From contig NZ_JAMBLT010000001.1 of assembly GCF_023336895.1 (NCBI RefSeq), positions 310,001 to 374,000 on the forward strand: DNA of 64,000 bases. Direction: 5' to 3'. This DNA comes from Parasutterella secunda. Its GTDB lineage: Bacteria > Pseudomonadota > Gammaproteobacteria > Burkholderiales > Burkholderiaceae_F. Position 1 is the first letter of the stretch. Each line of letters starts with the position of its first letter. A program made the position numbers and the translations under genes. The notes beneath the pieces are model-generated. The model saw only the letters and a list, made by a program, of their open reading frames with translations. It was not told the DNA's origin and ran no database searches. This document shows positions 35,430 through 44,582 of this stretch, in pieces.

Positions 35430-36734
35430 ATGAGTTATTTCCCGCAATGGAAATTAAAAAAAGACGGCATTATCGCACCCGATGAACGATTACCCACCGG
35501 ACAAACGCTCGCGTTGGGTGCTCAGCACGTAGTAGCCATGTTCGGCTCAACCATCTTGGCCCCTTTGCTAATGGGTTTTGACCCAAATGTCGCCATTTTA
35601 ATGAGCGGTATCGGCACACTTATTTTCTTTTTCATTGTCGGCGGCCATGTTCCGAGTTATTTAGGCTCTAGTTTTGCCTTTATCGGTGTTGTCATTGCTG
35701 CAACAGGCTATACGGCAGGTTCGGGATTGAATGCAAACATTGGTGTCGCCTTAGGCGGGATTATTGCTTGCGGTCTCATTTATGCCCTTGTGGGGCTCAT
35801 TGTTATGTCAACCGGAGTTAAGTGGATTGAAAAACTGATGCCTCCGGTTGTCACTGGCGCTGTGGTAGCCGTCATCGGTTTAAATCTTGCTCCAACAGCC
35901 TGCAAGAGTGTGGGAACCGGTACGTTTAACGCTTGCATCGCTATCATCACCATGGTGTGCGTTGGAGCCGTCGCTGTTTATACGAGAGGACTCGTACAAA
36001 AATTATTGATTCTCGTCGGCATCGCACTCAGCTATGTTATTTACTTTGTCCTAGCGAATATTTTGCATTTTGGACCAGCCATCGATTTTTCTGTCATTGC
36101 CAACGCGGCTTGGTTCGGTTTGCCACATTTCTCCAGCCCAAGCTTTGATTTCAACGCCATCCTCTTGATTACTCCTGTCGTCATTATTCTGATTGGAGAA
36201 AATTTAGGCCACGTCAAAGCTGTAACCGCTATGACCGGCAGAAATTTAGATCCCTATATGGGCCGAGCTTTTTTAGGAGACGGTCTTGCAACGATGTTTG
36301 CGGCTAGTTTTGGTGGCACTGGTGTGACAACATACGGCGAAAATATCGGCGTGATGGCTGCTACACGCGTCTATTCGACTCTGATTTTTGTTGTTGCGGC
36401 TTGCTTTGCGATTGTCTTAGGTTTTTCACCAAAATTCGGGGCGATTATTCAGACTATTCCCCAACCGTTGCTGGGTGGTGTTTCTATCGTTGTTTTCGGT
36501 CTGATTGCCGTCGCTGGTGCTCGAATTTGGGTTGTCAATCAGGTTGATTTTGGCAATAACCGCAATTTGATTGTTGCTGCTGTGACCTTAATTTTAGGTG
36601 CAGGCGACTTCACGATTAATATCGCCGGTTTTACACTGGGTGGTATCGGTACGGCCACTTTTGGTGCCATCTTGTTAAATGCCCTAATGAATCAGGGTAG
36701 CGCTCGTGACGGAGAACCCCTAATCGAACGCTAA
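35430..36734 (+). CDS. NCS2-family pyrimidine (uracil) permease, UraA/RutG-like
   Basis: Proton-coupled nucleobase transporter of 434 residues with about 14 membrane segments. Characteristic points: TLALGAQHVVAMFGSTILAP, PSYLGSSFAFIG, the substrate-site Glu in LLGENLGHVK-type GENLGHVKAVT, and FGGTGVTTYGENIGVMAATRV. These match the uracil branch rather than the purine branch of NCS2. No rut or pyrimidine-degradation genes adjoin, but pyrE is found at the far end of the window. It diverges from prfC. Confidence 0.9.
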   Translation: MSYFPQWKLKKDGIIAPDERLPTGQTLALGAQHVVAMFGSTILAPLLMGFDPNVAILMSGIGTLIFFFIVGGHVPSYLGSSFAFIGVVIAATGYTAGSGLNANIGVALGGIIACGLIYALVGLIVMSTGVKWIEKLMPPVVTGAVVAVIGLNLAPTACKSVGTGTFNACIAIITMVCVGAVAVYTRGLVQKLLILVGIALSYVIYFVLANILHFGPAIDFSVIANAAWFGLPHFSSPSFDFNAILLITPVVIILIGENLGHVKAVTAMTGRNLDPYMGRAFLGDGLATMFAASFGGTGVTTYGENIGVMAATRVYSTLIFVVAACFAIVLGFSPKFGAIIQTIPQPLLGGVSIVVFGLIAVAGARIWVVNQVDFGNNRNLIVAAVTLILGAGDFTINIAGFTLGGIGTATFGAILLNALMNQGSARDGEPLIER

Positions 36735-36736
36735 AC

Positions 36737-36763
36737 AAAAAATCCCGCCTAAATTAGGCGGGA
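36737..36763 (-). terminator. terminator for the M20 peptidase gene
   Basis: A 9-bp stem TCCCGCCTA / TAGGCGGGA with a three-base loop. Read on the minus strand it is followed by six T, so it serves the minus-strand gene ending at 36812. It is the first of two facing hairpins. Confidence 0.8.
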
Positions 36764-36773
36764 CATATTACTG

Positions 36774-36804
36774 AAGGCGGAGTCCAAAAGATTCCGCCTT
36801 TTTT
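36774..36804 (+). terminator. terminator of the pyrimidine permease gene
   Basis: An 8-bp stem AAGGCGGA / TCCGCCTT with an 11-base loop and a run of six T on the plus strand, just before the 3' end of the convergent M20 peptidase gene. Confidence 0.85.
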
Positions 36805-36811
36805 CATGGAG

Positions 36812-38095
36812 TTAAGCGCGTTTTTCGAGTACAGGTTCGCTGACCCCTTCGACGCCAACCAAGACCAAGCTCGTCAACATAGCTAACTGAGGACCTTGGT
36901 AAGCATCAACCGGCTCGTACCATTCTTTAACATTATGGTTAAAGCCTTCTTTTCCGCCGCCACCCAACGTCGTGGCCGGAATACCCTTATTAACCGCCAC
37001 ATTGTGATCGGTAGAGGCAAAGGCATAAGAATAAAGCGGAATACCCAATGCAGCCATGGCACCGCGGGCAGCCTGCAAAACGCTGACCTCATCCTTCTGA
37101 CCGCCACCGGGACGATGACCGATCGGCTCAAGCGTAAGCTTCACGCCATCTTCATCCTTATAACCCCAGCGGGCATTTTCATCCTTAGCGGCCTGTTCAA
37201 AAATCGGCAGAATGCGGGCTTCAAGTTCGTCCAATTCCTTGGCACCGGCACTACGCATATCCAATTCCATTTCCACGTGAGCAGCGATGGAATTAACCGT
37301 TGTACCACCCTTGATCGTTCCGCAGGTGAAAGTCGTCTTCGGATCGCTAACCGTTTGCAAATCAGCAATCTTAGCGATGGCACGACCGATAGCATGAATG
37401 GCGCTCGGCGTACCGAAAGCGTTCCAAGAGTGTCCGCCAGGACCATCAAAATGAACGCGATAACGCTTAGAACCCGTTGCACCGCACAAAACGCGATTGA
37501 CATTCACACCATCAACGGAAATAAAGCCGTCAATGTGAATACCGCTCTTGTTGAAGAGATACTTCGAGCCACGCAAATCGCCGTTACCTTCTTCACCGAC
37601 ACTGCCAACAAAGAGGATATCGCCGATGGTTTGAATCTTAAATTCCTGCAACGTACGCAAAACTTGCAAGATAGCGGCCAAACCGCGAGCATCATCACTG
37701 ATACCAGGAGCTAAATAACGATTGCCTTCTTGACGAACCTTGGGATTTGTTCCAGCAGGGAACACCGTATCCAAGTGAGCAGCTAAAACAAGCGTCGGAC
37801 CATTACCTTTACCGGCTCGACGGGCAACCACGTTGCCTTCTTCATCAATAGATGCCTTCAAGCCCAGTTCTTCCAAACGACGAACAAAGTCTTTGGCACG
37901 AACTTCTTCATGGAAAGGAGGGGCTTCAACCTCAGTAATAGCAATTTGATCAGCAAGCGTTTTTTCGTCATCACGCTTAACGGCCTCAATAGCAGCCTTA
38001 ATCGTTTCGCAGGCAGCCAATTTATCCACAGCGGCCTGAACGTGTGCTAAAACAGGGGGCATTTCCAAAGGCTTGGCGTCCTTAGGGTTGTCCAT
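36812..38095 (-). CDS. M20-family zinc peptidase
   Basis: Cytoplasmic co-catalytic metallopeptidase, 427 residues from ATG 38095, which has a near-ideal AAGGAG six bases upstream (the frame is open to 38179). Metal and catalytic motifs: AAHLDTVFPAG (His and Asp), GISDDARGLA (bridging Asp), SVGEEGNGDLRG (catalytic and metal Glu), FASTDHNVA (Asp), and a late GFNHNVKEW. It has the M20 dimerisation insert (HFDGPGGHSWNAFG). Relatives include peptidase T, carboxypeptidase G2 and YgeY-type deacetylases; the substrate is unknown. Codon use looks biased, suggesting good expression. Confidence 0.85.
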   Translation of the reverse strand: MDNPKDAKPLEMPPVLAHVQAAVDKLAACETIKAAIEAVKRDDEKTLADQIAITEVEAPPFHEEVRAKDFVRRLEELGLKASIDEEGNVVARRAGKGNGPTLVLAAHLDTVFPAGTNPKVRQEGNRYLAPGISDDARGLAAILQVLRTLQEFKIQTIGDILFVGSVGEEGNGDLRGSKYLFNKSGIHIDGFISVDGVNVNRVLCGATGSKRYRVHFDGPGGHSWNAFGTPSAIHAIGRAIAKIADLQTVSDPKTTFTCGTIKGGTTVNSIAAHVEMELDMRSAGAKELDELEARILPIFEQAAKDENARWGYKDEDGVKLTLEPIGHRPGGGQKDEVSVLQAARGAMAALGIPLYSYAFASTDHNVAVNKGIPATTLGGGGKEGFNHNVKEWYEPVDAYQGPQLAMLTSLVLVGVEGVSEPVLEKRA

Positions 38096-38203
38096 ATTCA
38101 ACTCCTTATCAGTTAGAGAGAAAACCGAAAACTTTCGTTTTCGCATTCTTTTAATTTTAGCAGTTTCGGCTAAGTACAACGCCTTATTTTTCTCAATCTC
38201 TTA

Positions 38204-40486
38204 TCAGCGTTTTAATTTTGCAAAAGCACTAGCCATTGCTCCCATCGGTTTATTTCGTTGAGGCAAAGATTGCGTTGGTTTAACCCGATAATCTTTTTGC
38301 TTCCCACTTTTCATTGACAACGAGATACGGTTTCGAGCGATATCCACATCAATCACTCTTACCTTAACGATTTGTCCAACCTTTACGACTTCTCTGGGAT
38401 CTTTTACAAAATGATCTGCTAATTCGGAGACATGCACCAATCCGTCTTGATGTACGCCGATGTCCACGAATGCTCCAAAAGCGGCCACATTAGAGACAAC
38501 GCCTTCCAATTCCATATTCACTCTTAAGTCAGCGATTGTTTCGACACCTTCACGGAACACAGCGGTTTTAAATTCTGGGCGAGGATCTCGTCCCGGCTTT
38601 TCCAATTCAGACAAAATATCCTTCACAGTCGGAATGCCGAACCGGTCATCGGTAAATTCTGAGGCTTTTAATCCCTTTAAAACCTCATGGTTACCAATCA
38701 ATGTGCTTATATCACAGCCGGTTTTAGCCAAAATTTTCTCAACAACAGGATAAGCCTCCGGATGAACAGCAGAAGTATCTAACGGATTGTCTCCTCCGCT
38801 GATACGAAGGAAGCCTGCCGCTTGTTCAAAAGTTTTCTCACCCAAACGAGGCACGTTCATTAAATCTTTTCTGTTCTTAAAAGCACCGTGTGCATCGCGA
38901 TACGTCACAATGGACTGAGCAACGGTTTTTGTTAAGCCAGAAACTCTTGCTAGAAGCGGAACACTAGCTGTGTTGAGATCTACACCCACGGCATTCACAC
39001 AATCTTCAACGACAGCGTCTAACTTTTGTGCCAAATGAATCTGATTGACATCATGTTGATACTGTCCAACTCCGATCGCTTTGGGATCAATTTTCACCAA
39101 CTCTGCCAATGGATCCTGAAGTCTTCTGGCAATGGAAACCGCTCCACGATAACTGACATCCATATCGGGGAATTCTTTGGCCGCCAATTCACTTGCTGAA
39201 TAAACGCTAGCACCCGCTTCACTGACAACCACTTTTATTAAACCCAATTCCGGATAGCGAGCAATTAAATCTGCGGCTAAGCGATCTGTCTCGCGGCTAG
39301 CTGTACCGTTTCCAATACTGATAAGCTTAGAACCATGACGTTTGGCTAATGCGGCCAAAATCTCAATTGATCGATCCCATTCCTTTTTTGGTTCGTGAGG
39401 GTAAATCACGCCCGTTTCCAATACACTGCCCGTGGCAGAAATAACCGCCACTTTAACGCCAGTTCGTAAACCAGGATCCAAACCGATCACACCTTTTTGT
39501 CCCGCGGGAGCCGCTAAAAGTAAATCTTTCAAGTTAATACCGAACACTCGAATAGCTTCTTCTTCAGCCCTTTCCCGAATAGACTCAAATAGCTCTGTCT
39601 CCAAGGTTAGGTTGACTTTAACGCGCCATGTCCAACGACAAACTTCCTGCAACCACGAATCCGCTGCCCGCCCTAAATCTTTTATCCCAAAGTATTCAGC
39701 AATAAGACTCTGACAAGGATGAGGTTTTTGAGCTTCCTCCTCTTCACTCAATGCAATTTTGACTGACAGAACACCTTCTTGACGTCCCCGGAAAAGAGCA
39801 AGCGCTCGATGGGAGGGAATGGCCGTTAACTCTTCGTCAAAATCAAAATAGTCCTTAAATTTTGCGCCTTCTGTTTCCTTTCCCTCTATAAGTTCAGAAA
39901 CAACGAAGCCATGCTTAGTGAGGAAAGAACGCAACTGGGCCAAAAGTTCAGCATCTTCACTAAAACGTTCAGCCAAAATATCACGCGCGCCGTTTAAAGC
40001 ATCCTTAATACTCTTAATGCCTTTTTCTTCATTGAGGAATCGGGCTGCTTCTGTCTCAGGAGTAAGTGTCGGGTTCTCAAAAAGACTATTGGCTAGCGGC
40101 TCAAGCCCGGCCTCTTTAGCAATTTGTGCTCGAGTCCGACGCTTTGGCTTATAGGGAAGATACAAATCTTCAATGCGTTGCTTTGTTTCAGCTTGCAAAA
40201 GCGCCTGTTTTAACTCCTCTGTCAATTTCCCCTGTGCGGCGATGGATTCCATCACAACAGCGCGACGCTCTTCCATATCGCGCAGATAGACCAACCGCTC
40301 CTGTAACAGACGAAGTTGGGAATCGTCCAAGCCTCCCGTTACCTCTTTCCGGTAACGCGCAATGAAAGGAACCGTCGCTCCCGTATCAAGCAGATTAACG
40401 GCTGCCTCTACCTGCGTATCTTTAGCGTGAATTTCATTTGATAAAGTTAAAACAATCCGATTATTGGCTTCTTGAGTCAAAGTCAT
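38204..40486 (-). CDS. tex: Tex-family RNA-binding protein (YhgF)
   Basis: Conserved 760-residue S1-domain protein involved in RNA/transcription processes. The order of parts is typical: helical N-terminus ([19 protein letters not shown]), YqgF/RNase H-like domain ([15 protein letters not shown]), helix-hairpin-helix pair ([16 protein letters not shown]), and a C-terminal S1 domain ([19 protein letters not shown]). A Lys/Arg-rich tail follows. Located between the M20 peptidase and the Aap operon, with no clear shared promoter. Confidence 0.95.
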   Translation of the reverse strand: MTLTQEANNRIVLTLSNEIHAKDTQVEAAVNLLDTGATVPFIARYRKEVTGGLDDSQLRLLQERLVYLRDMEERRAVVMESIAAQGKLTEELKQALLQAETKQRIEDLYLPYKPKRRTRAQIAKEAGLEPLANSLFENPTLTPETEAARFLNEEKGIKSIKDALNGARDILAERFSEDAELLAQLRSFLTKHGFVVSELIEGKETEGAKFKDYFDFDEELTAIPSHRALALFRGRQEGVLSVKIALSEEEEAQKPHPCQSLIAEYFGIKDLGRAADSWLQEVCRWTWRVKVNLTLETELFESIRERAEEEAIRVFGINLKDLLLAAPAGQKGVIGLDPGLRTGVKVAVISATGSVLETGVIYPHEPKKEWDRSIEILAALAKRHGSKLISIGNGTASRETDRLAADLIARYPELGLIKVVVSEAGASVYSASELAAKEFPDMDVSYRGAVSIARRLQDPLAELVKIDPKAIGVGQYQHDVNQIHLAQKLDAVVEDCVNAVGVDLNTASVPLLARVSGLTKTVAQSIVTYRDAHGAFKNRKDLMNVPRLGEKTFEQAAGFLRISGGDNPLDTSAVHPEAYPVVEKILAKTGCDISTLIGNHEVLKGLKASEFTDDRFGIPTVKDILSELEKPGRDPRPEFKTAVFREGVETIADLRVNMELEGVVSNVAAFGAFVDIGVHQDGLVHVSELADHFVKDPREVVKVGQIVKVRVIDVDIARNRISLSMKSGKQKDYRVKPTQSLPQRNKPMGAMASAFAKLKR

Positions 40487-40526
40487 GGATAAATCTTTCT
40501 AAAAAAGAATGGGAAATAAAGAAAAC

Positions 40527-41012
40527 TTAGGATAAGGCTGATAAATCTCGAGCATGCTGCCTAATTTGCTCAACCATATCTTTATCTTTTTGCTCGTATG
40601 CTTTTCGTCTTAAAGATAGAAAAATATCTTCCGCCGGCGCTTCATCAGTATCTTCTTCATAAAGGAAACGCAAACGGATGGAGTCATTATTTTCTGATGT
40701 TTCAATTTTGACCGTAAAACGACTATCAGGATAATCTTCCGTGTGCTCTACTTCCGTTACCATCGTTTGAGAATCGGTAAAAACCACCTTATCTCTTACG
40801 ATCATCTGCCCAAAATGCAGAATTCTGTGTAAAACATGCTCTCCATTTTCAAATGACTCCTGTACTTCTGAGCGTTCAAGTGGTTCAAAGTACTTGTGAG
40901 GTTCTTTCGCATAGCGTTCAAGATGGCGAAGTAGATTGGACATCGTCAATTGTTCGAACAGCGGATCATTTTTATTGACCACTTCAACCGTGTGTTCATG
41001 CACTTTAATCAT
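40527..41012 (-). CDS. SRPBCC-fold protein, AtaL/DUF1857 type
   Basis: A 161-residue protein of the AtaL-like (DUF1857) group in the SRPBCC/START ligand-binding fold: VVNKNDPLF...LTMSNLLRHLERYAKEP at the start, then alternating strands (RILHFGQMIVRDKVVF, VTEVEHTEDYPDSRFTVKIE) and a long C-terminal helix. ATG 41012 is chosen because AAGGAAGG lies upstream; the frame is open to 41042. It overlaps the end of the upstream permease gene by eight bases, so it belongs to the amino-acid transporter operon, in the place where the ATPase gene would be expected. No enzymatic residues are recognised. Confidence 0.7.
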   Translation of the reverse strand: MIKVHEHTVEVVNKNDPLFEQLTMSNLLRHLERYAKEPHKYFEPLERSEVQESFENGEHVLHRILHFGQMIVRDKVVFTDSQTMVTEVEHTEDYPDSRFTVKIETSENNDSIRLRFLYEEDTDEAPAEDIFLSLRRKAYEQKDKDMVEQIRQHARDLSALS

Positions 41013-42072
41013 GACGACTGCCTTCCTTAATTCGATGCTCAAGCCAAATGCTGTAACGAGACATTATTAAGCTTGCAAAGAAGTAAATTGCTGCCACAAA
41101 GAGATAGCCTTCAACAAAGAATTGTCTCCATTGGGGATCACCCAAGGCCAAACGTAGCGCACCGGTCAAATCATACATGGAGACAACCGTAACCAAAGAC
41201 GTATCCATAAAAGTTGACAATAAACTATTGACCAGCGCAGGAATAACTGCCACTAATGCTTGAGGCAAAATGATGTAAAGATAAACCTGCCAAGACTTAA
41301 ATCCCAAGGAAGCCGCAGCATCAAACTGTCCCTTTGCGATTGTTTGCAGCCCCCCTCTTACCGTCTCGGCCATGTAAGCCGCCTGAAACAAAACAATACC
41401 AAACGCAATACGCCAAAAACCATCAATCACCCAACCAGAGGGTAACAACAAAGGGAAAATGTAGGTAGCGACAAATAACACCGTAATAAGCGGAACGCCT
41501 CGTACAAGTTCAATATAACTTGTTGATAAAACCTGCACGACAGGTAGGGAAGAGCGCCTCCCAATAGCCAACAAAATGCCTATCGGGGCAGAGAAAGTCA
41601 TTCCAATTAATGTCAGTATGACAGTCAACGGTAAACCACCCCAGGCATCAGAGTCCACCGAGACAAGGCCAAAAAGACCGCCAGCCATCAAAACAAAAAA
41701 GACAACAAAAGCAACCAGCCAACCGAGCGAGAGTATCTTGAAGCCCTTCTTTGTCCAAAGAACTGGCAATGAGGTAGCCACTAACATTAAAACAATCAAT
41801 GCCGTCGCCAGAGCCGGTCGCCACTGTTCTTCATAGGGATAGCGGCCAAACAAAATTAGACGCCACTTTTCAGCAACAAATCCCCAGCAGGCGCCATCGC
41901 TTGAGCGACATAGAGCAAGATCCGGCTGTGTAACCGCACTCAAAACGCCCCAATCCCAAAACAGAGCCGCACACCAAATAAGAACACCGGCAATAAGAAC
42001 CGTCAAAACAGAACGAACGGGCGATCCAAAATAATCTCTTCTCAATGTCCGATATAAGGAAGCATTCACCAT
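41005..42072 (-). CDS. aapM: general L-amino-acid ABC transporter permease (AapM-like)
   Basis: Inner-membrane permease of the polar amino-acid (HAAT/PAAT) family. The extended N-terminal half with extra membrane helices and a periplasmic part is typical of AapM. The C-terminal BPD_transp_1 domain has LVRGVPLITVLFVATYIFP, AYMAETVRGGLQTIAKGQFDAAASLGFKSW (EAA loop) and the IILPQALVAVIPAL segment. ATG 42072 is favoured: AAGGAGG is ten bases away and leaves only one base before ATG 42081. It lies 10-20 bases after aapQ. Confidence 0.88.
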   Translation of the reverse strand: MVNASLYRTLRRDYFGSPVRSVLTVLIAGVLIWCAALFWDWGVLSAVTQPDLALCRSSDGACWGFVAEKWRLILFGRYPYEEQWRPALATALIVLMLVATSLPVLWTKKGFKILSLGWLVAFVVFFVLMAGGLFGLVSVDSDAWGGLPLTVILTLIGMTFSAPIGILLAIGRRSSLPVVQVLSTSYIELVRGVPLITVLFVATYIFPLLLPSGWVIDGFWRIAFGIVLFQAAYMAETVRGGLQTIAKGQFDAAASLGFKSWQVYLYIILPQALVAVIPALVNSLLSTFMDTSLVTVVSMYDLTGALRLALGDPQWRQFFVEGYLFVAAIYFFASLIMSRYSIWLEHRIKEGSRHD

Positions 42073-42090
42073 TGACTTCATGCCTCCTTT

Positions 42091-43275
42091 TTAACGTGGA
42101 GCGGCGATTACGCCGGCATTCACACGATTCATAATCACAGCAATAATGAGATTCAGTAACAAATAAACCATCATGATAATCACGATAGCCTCTAAAGCCT
42201 GCCCCATAATCACAATGGATGTATTTCCAACACTAACGATATCGGGATAACCAATAATGACAGCCAAAGAAGAATTCTTTGTCAAATTCATATACTGGCT
42301 GGCCATTGGGGGGATCACCAAACGAAGAGACTGCGGCAAAATTACATAACTGACGGTTTGTAACCTCGTCATTCCTAGCGCTGAAGAAGCGCTCCATTGG
42401 TTGGAGGGGACGGCTAAAACACCGGCTCTAACAATTTCTGCGATAGAAGCCGAAGTAAATGTCGTCAATCCCACCCACAAAGCAATAAATTCAGGAGTCG
42501 CGCTGGCACCCCCCGTTACCAAAAAACCTTCCTGATGGGGCTGACTCCACCCTAACACTGCTCCGGCCGCCAACCATAAAACCAATGCCAGCAACACTGC
42601 CGACACAATCGCATTGCAGGTTGCAACAAGACTCGTTAAACGTTTGCGCCAATAACGCTTCAAAATAAAAAAAGCGATCAAACCGAACAATAAGCTGGCG
42701 GTATTAACTTGCCACAAGTGTTCCGGAACCGAAAACTGCAATCCCGCTTTCGACAGCATGGCCCAGGAACCGAAATGAATGGGATCGAAGGAATCCGGTA
42801 AAAATTCTGTAATAACCAAATAAATGGCGAAAAGCTGAATCAGCAGAGGAATATTGCGATAAACCTCTACGTGAGCCATTCCTAAAAAACGAACCAGAGG
42901 ATGTTGCGACAGCCTCATTAGTCCCACAATGACACCTAAGACAGTAGCGGTAATGATTGCCAAGACAGCGACTCGCACCGTATTGAGCATCCCCGCCAAA
43001 AACATTCGGGCGAAGCTGTCGTTCGATGATACGGCTATCATCGATTCACCAATTTCAAAGCTGGCTCTGTCTGATAAAAAAGCAAAACCCGAACGGATGT
43101 CTCTAGCTTGTAGATTTTCAAAAATGTTTTGACCAAAAAGGTAAAGCAAGCCTATGACAGCTGCAAAAACAATGCACTGCCAGAACCACTCCCGACGGCG
43201 ACGATAACTTTCACGCTTTCGCCACGCGGCATCGCCTTTTACAACAGAAGCCTGATTTTCGTTATTTGCCTGCAT
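42091..43275 (-). CDS. aapQ: general L-amino-acid ABC transporter permease (AapQ-like)
   Basis: Partner permease to the next gene, 394 residues from ATG 43275 (frame open to 43302). N-terminal helix IVFAAVIGLLYLFGQNIF, long periplasmic loop, then the transport domain with HVEVYRNIPLLIQLFAIYLVI, ASIAEIVRAGVLAVPSNQWSAS and LPQSLRLVIPPMASQYMNLTKNSSLA (EAA-type coupling region). The long insert between helices is a mark of AapQ. It forms the translocation pore together with AapM. Confidence 0.88.
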   Translation of the reverse strand: MQANNENQASVVKGDAAWRKRESYRRRREWFWQCIVFAAVIGLLYLFGQNIFENLQARDIRSGFAFLSDRASFEIGESMIAVSSNDSFARMFLAGMLNTVRVAVLAIITATVLGVIVGLMRLSQHPLVRFLGMAHVEVYRNIPLLIQLFAIYLVITEFLPDSFDPIHFGSWAMLSKAGLQFSVPEHLWQVNTASLLFGLIAFFILKRYWRKRLTSLVATCNAIVSAVLLALVLWLAAGAVLGWSQPHQEGFLVTGGASATPEFIALWVGLTTFTSASIAEIVRAGVLAVPSNQWSASSALGMTRLQTVSYVILPQSLRLVIPPMASQYMNLTKNSSLAVIIGYPDIVSVGNTSIVIMGQALEAIVIIMMVYLLLNLIIAVIMNRVNAGVIAAPR

Positions 43276-43284
43276 CTTTACCAA

Positions 43285-43310
43285 AATGGCGGTTGGAGAC
43301 AACCGCCATT
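43285..43310 (-). promoter_or_regulatory. intercistronic hairpin between aapJ and aapQ
   Basis: Perfect 11-bp stem AATGGCGGTTG / CAACCGCCATT with a four-base loop, 20 bases after the aapJ stop. In many ABC operons such a hairpin stabilises the binding-protein message or trims read-through so that the binding protein outnumbers the permeases. Only TTTTGG follows, so it is not a full terminator. Confidence 0.6.
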
Positions 43311-43329
43311 AATTCTTTATCGCTGATTA

Positions 43330-44355
43330 TTAGCGGATTGGCGGGGCGTACAACAAACCACCTTGAGTCCACAGATTGTTGTTTCCTCTGGGCAATCCCA
43401 ATTTCGAGTTGGGACCTAAGTTAGCCTCAAAGCTTTCGCCGTAATTACCCACTTGTTTGATAATTCGGTAGCTCCAGTCTTTATCTAACCCAAGCATTTT
43501 ACCCATATCTTCGGAAGCCCCCACCAAACGTTGGACATCCGGTCGCTTATCGGTCGTTTTCATTTGATCAATGTTGGCTTTCGTTAAACCTAATTCTTCA
43601 GCATTGATCATGGCAAAAATCGACCAGCGCACGATGGAATACCATTCATCGTCACCGCGGCGGACAGCCGGAGCCAACGGTTCCTTGGAAATGACTTCAG
43701 GCAAAATATCGTAGTCGGCGGGATTGGCAGAATTTGTACGCGCCCCAGCCAAGTCACTCATATCAGTTGTATAAGCCTGGCAACGACCGGAGAAGAAGGC
43801 GGCTTGAGTGGCTTCAGTCGTATCAAAAACCACCGTCTTAAACTTCATGTTGTTCGTTGTAAAGAAATCGGCCAAGCTCTTTTCGCTAGAAGTACCGGAT
43901 TGCACACAAATCGTTGCTCCATTGAGCTGTTTAGCGCTTTTCACATTCAAACGCTTCGGCACCATAAAACCTTGACCGTCATAGTAGGTCACAGCCGTAA
44001 AAAGAGCCCCAGTCGTCGTATCGCGGTTCATCGTCCAAGACGTGTTACGAGCCAACATATCAATTTCACCCGCTTGCAAAGCTGTAAAGCGCTGGGGTGA
44101 ACTCAACGGAACAAATTTCACTTTGCTAGCATCGCCCAAGGTAGCGGCAGCAACCGCACGGCAAACATCCACATCAAGACCAGTCCAGTTTCCCTTACTG
44201 TCGACAGAAGCAAAACCCGGTGCCGCTGTGTTGACGCCGCAAATTAATTGTCCTCTGGCCTTAACTGTCTCAAGAGTACTGGAAGCTGCCATCGATTGAG
44301 CGCTTAAGGTCATGCCTAAGCAGGCAACAGATAAGGCAATCAAAGTCTTATTCAT
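43330..44355 (-). CDS. aapJ: amino-acid ABC transporter substrate-binding protein (AapJ-like)
   Basis: Periplasmic binding protein, 341 residues from ATG 44355, with GAGGA upstream and a clear signal peptide (MNKTLIALSVACLGMTLSAQ, then SMAA). The mature part has the AapJ/BztA pattern: RGQLICGVNTAAPGFASVD, GLDVDVCRAVAAATLGD, GEIDMLARNTSWTMNRD, CVQSGTSSEKSLADFF and DEWYSIVRWSIFAMINAEE. First gene of the operon aapJ-aapQ-aapM-SRPBCC. Likely substrates are broad L-amino acids such as Glu/Asp. No aapP ATPase gene is in the window. Confidence 0.92.
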   Translation of the reverse strand: MNKTLIALSVACLGMTLSAQSMAASSTLETVKARGQLICGVNTAAPGFASVDSKGNWTGLDVDVCRAVAAATLGDASKVKFVPLSSPQRFTALQAGEIDMLARNTSWTMNRDTTTGALFTAVTYYDGQGFMVPKRLNVKSAKQLNGATICVQSGTSSEKSLADFFTTNNMKFKTVVFDTTEATQAAFFSGRCQAYTTDMSDLAGARTNSANPADYDILPEVISKEPLAPAVRRGDDEWYSIVRWSIFAMINAEELGLTKANIDQMKTTDKRPDVQRLVGASEDMGKMLGLDKDWSYRIIKQVGNYGESFEANLGPNSKLGLPRGNNNLWTQGGLLYAPPIR

Positions 44356-44545
44356 AAAATTCCTCACAGTTTTGTTTCTTCGGTAATGCCGTTTTCTGCA
44401 AAACAAAAAACCGTCTTCCACGCTCTCAAGATTGCAGAATCATAACTAACCCTTTCGGGATTATCGTATTGTTACCCAAATTGACTAAAACAACAATATT
44501 AAAGTGTGACTATTTCCTTCCATTTTAGGAAAAACTCCTTATTTT

Positions 44546-44554
44546 TGCTATACT
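44546..44554 (+). promoter_or_regulatory. extended -10 promoter candidate for the CorC/CNNM gene
   Basis: TGCTATACT (TGn plus TATACT) lies about 30 bases before the start codon at 44583. Upstream at -35 distance only a poor match (TTAGGA) is seen, as usual for extended -10 promoters. Confidence 0.5.
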
Positions 44555-44582
44555 TAGAGCCCATTCACTTTTTCTGTCTTTT

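Noticed and set aside
36896-37714. 272-residue plus-strand frame opposite the M20 peptidase
   Set aside because: The minus-strand gene has all metal motifs and an ideal ribosome site; the plus frame has none.
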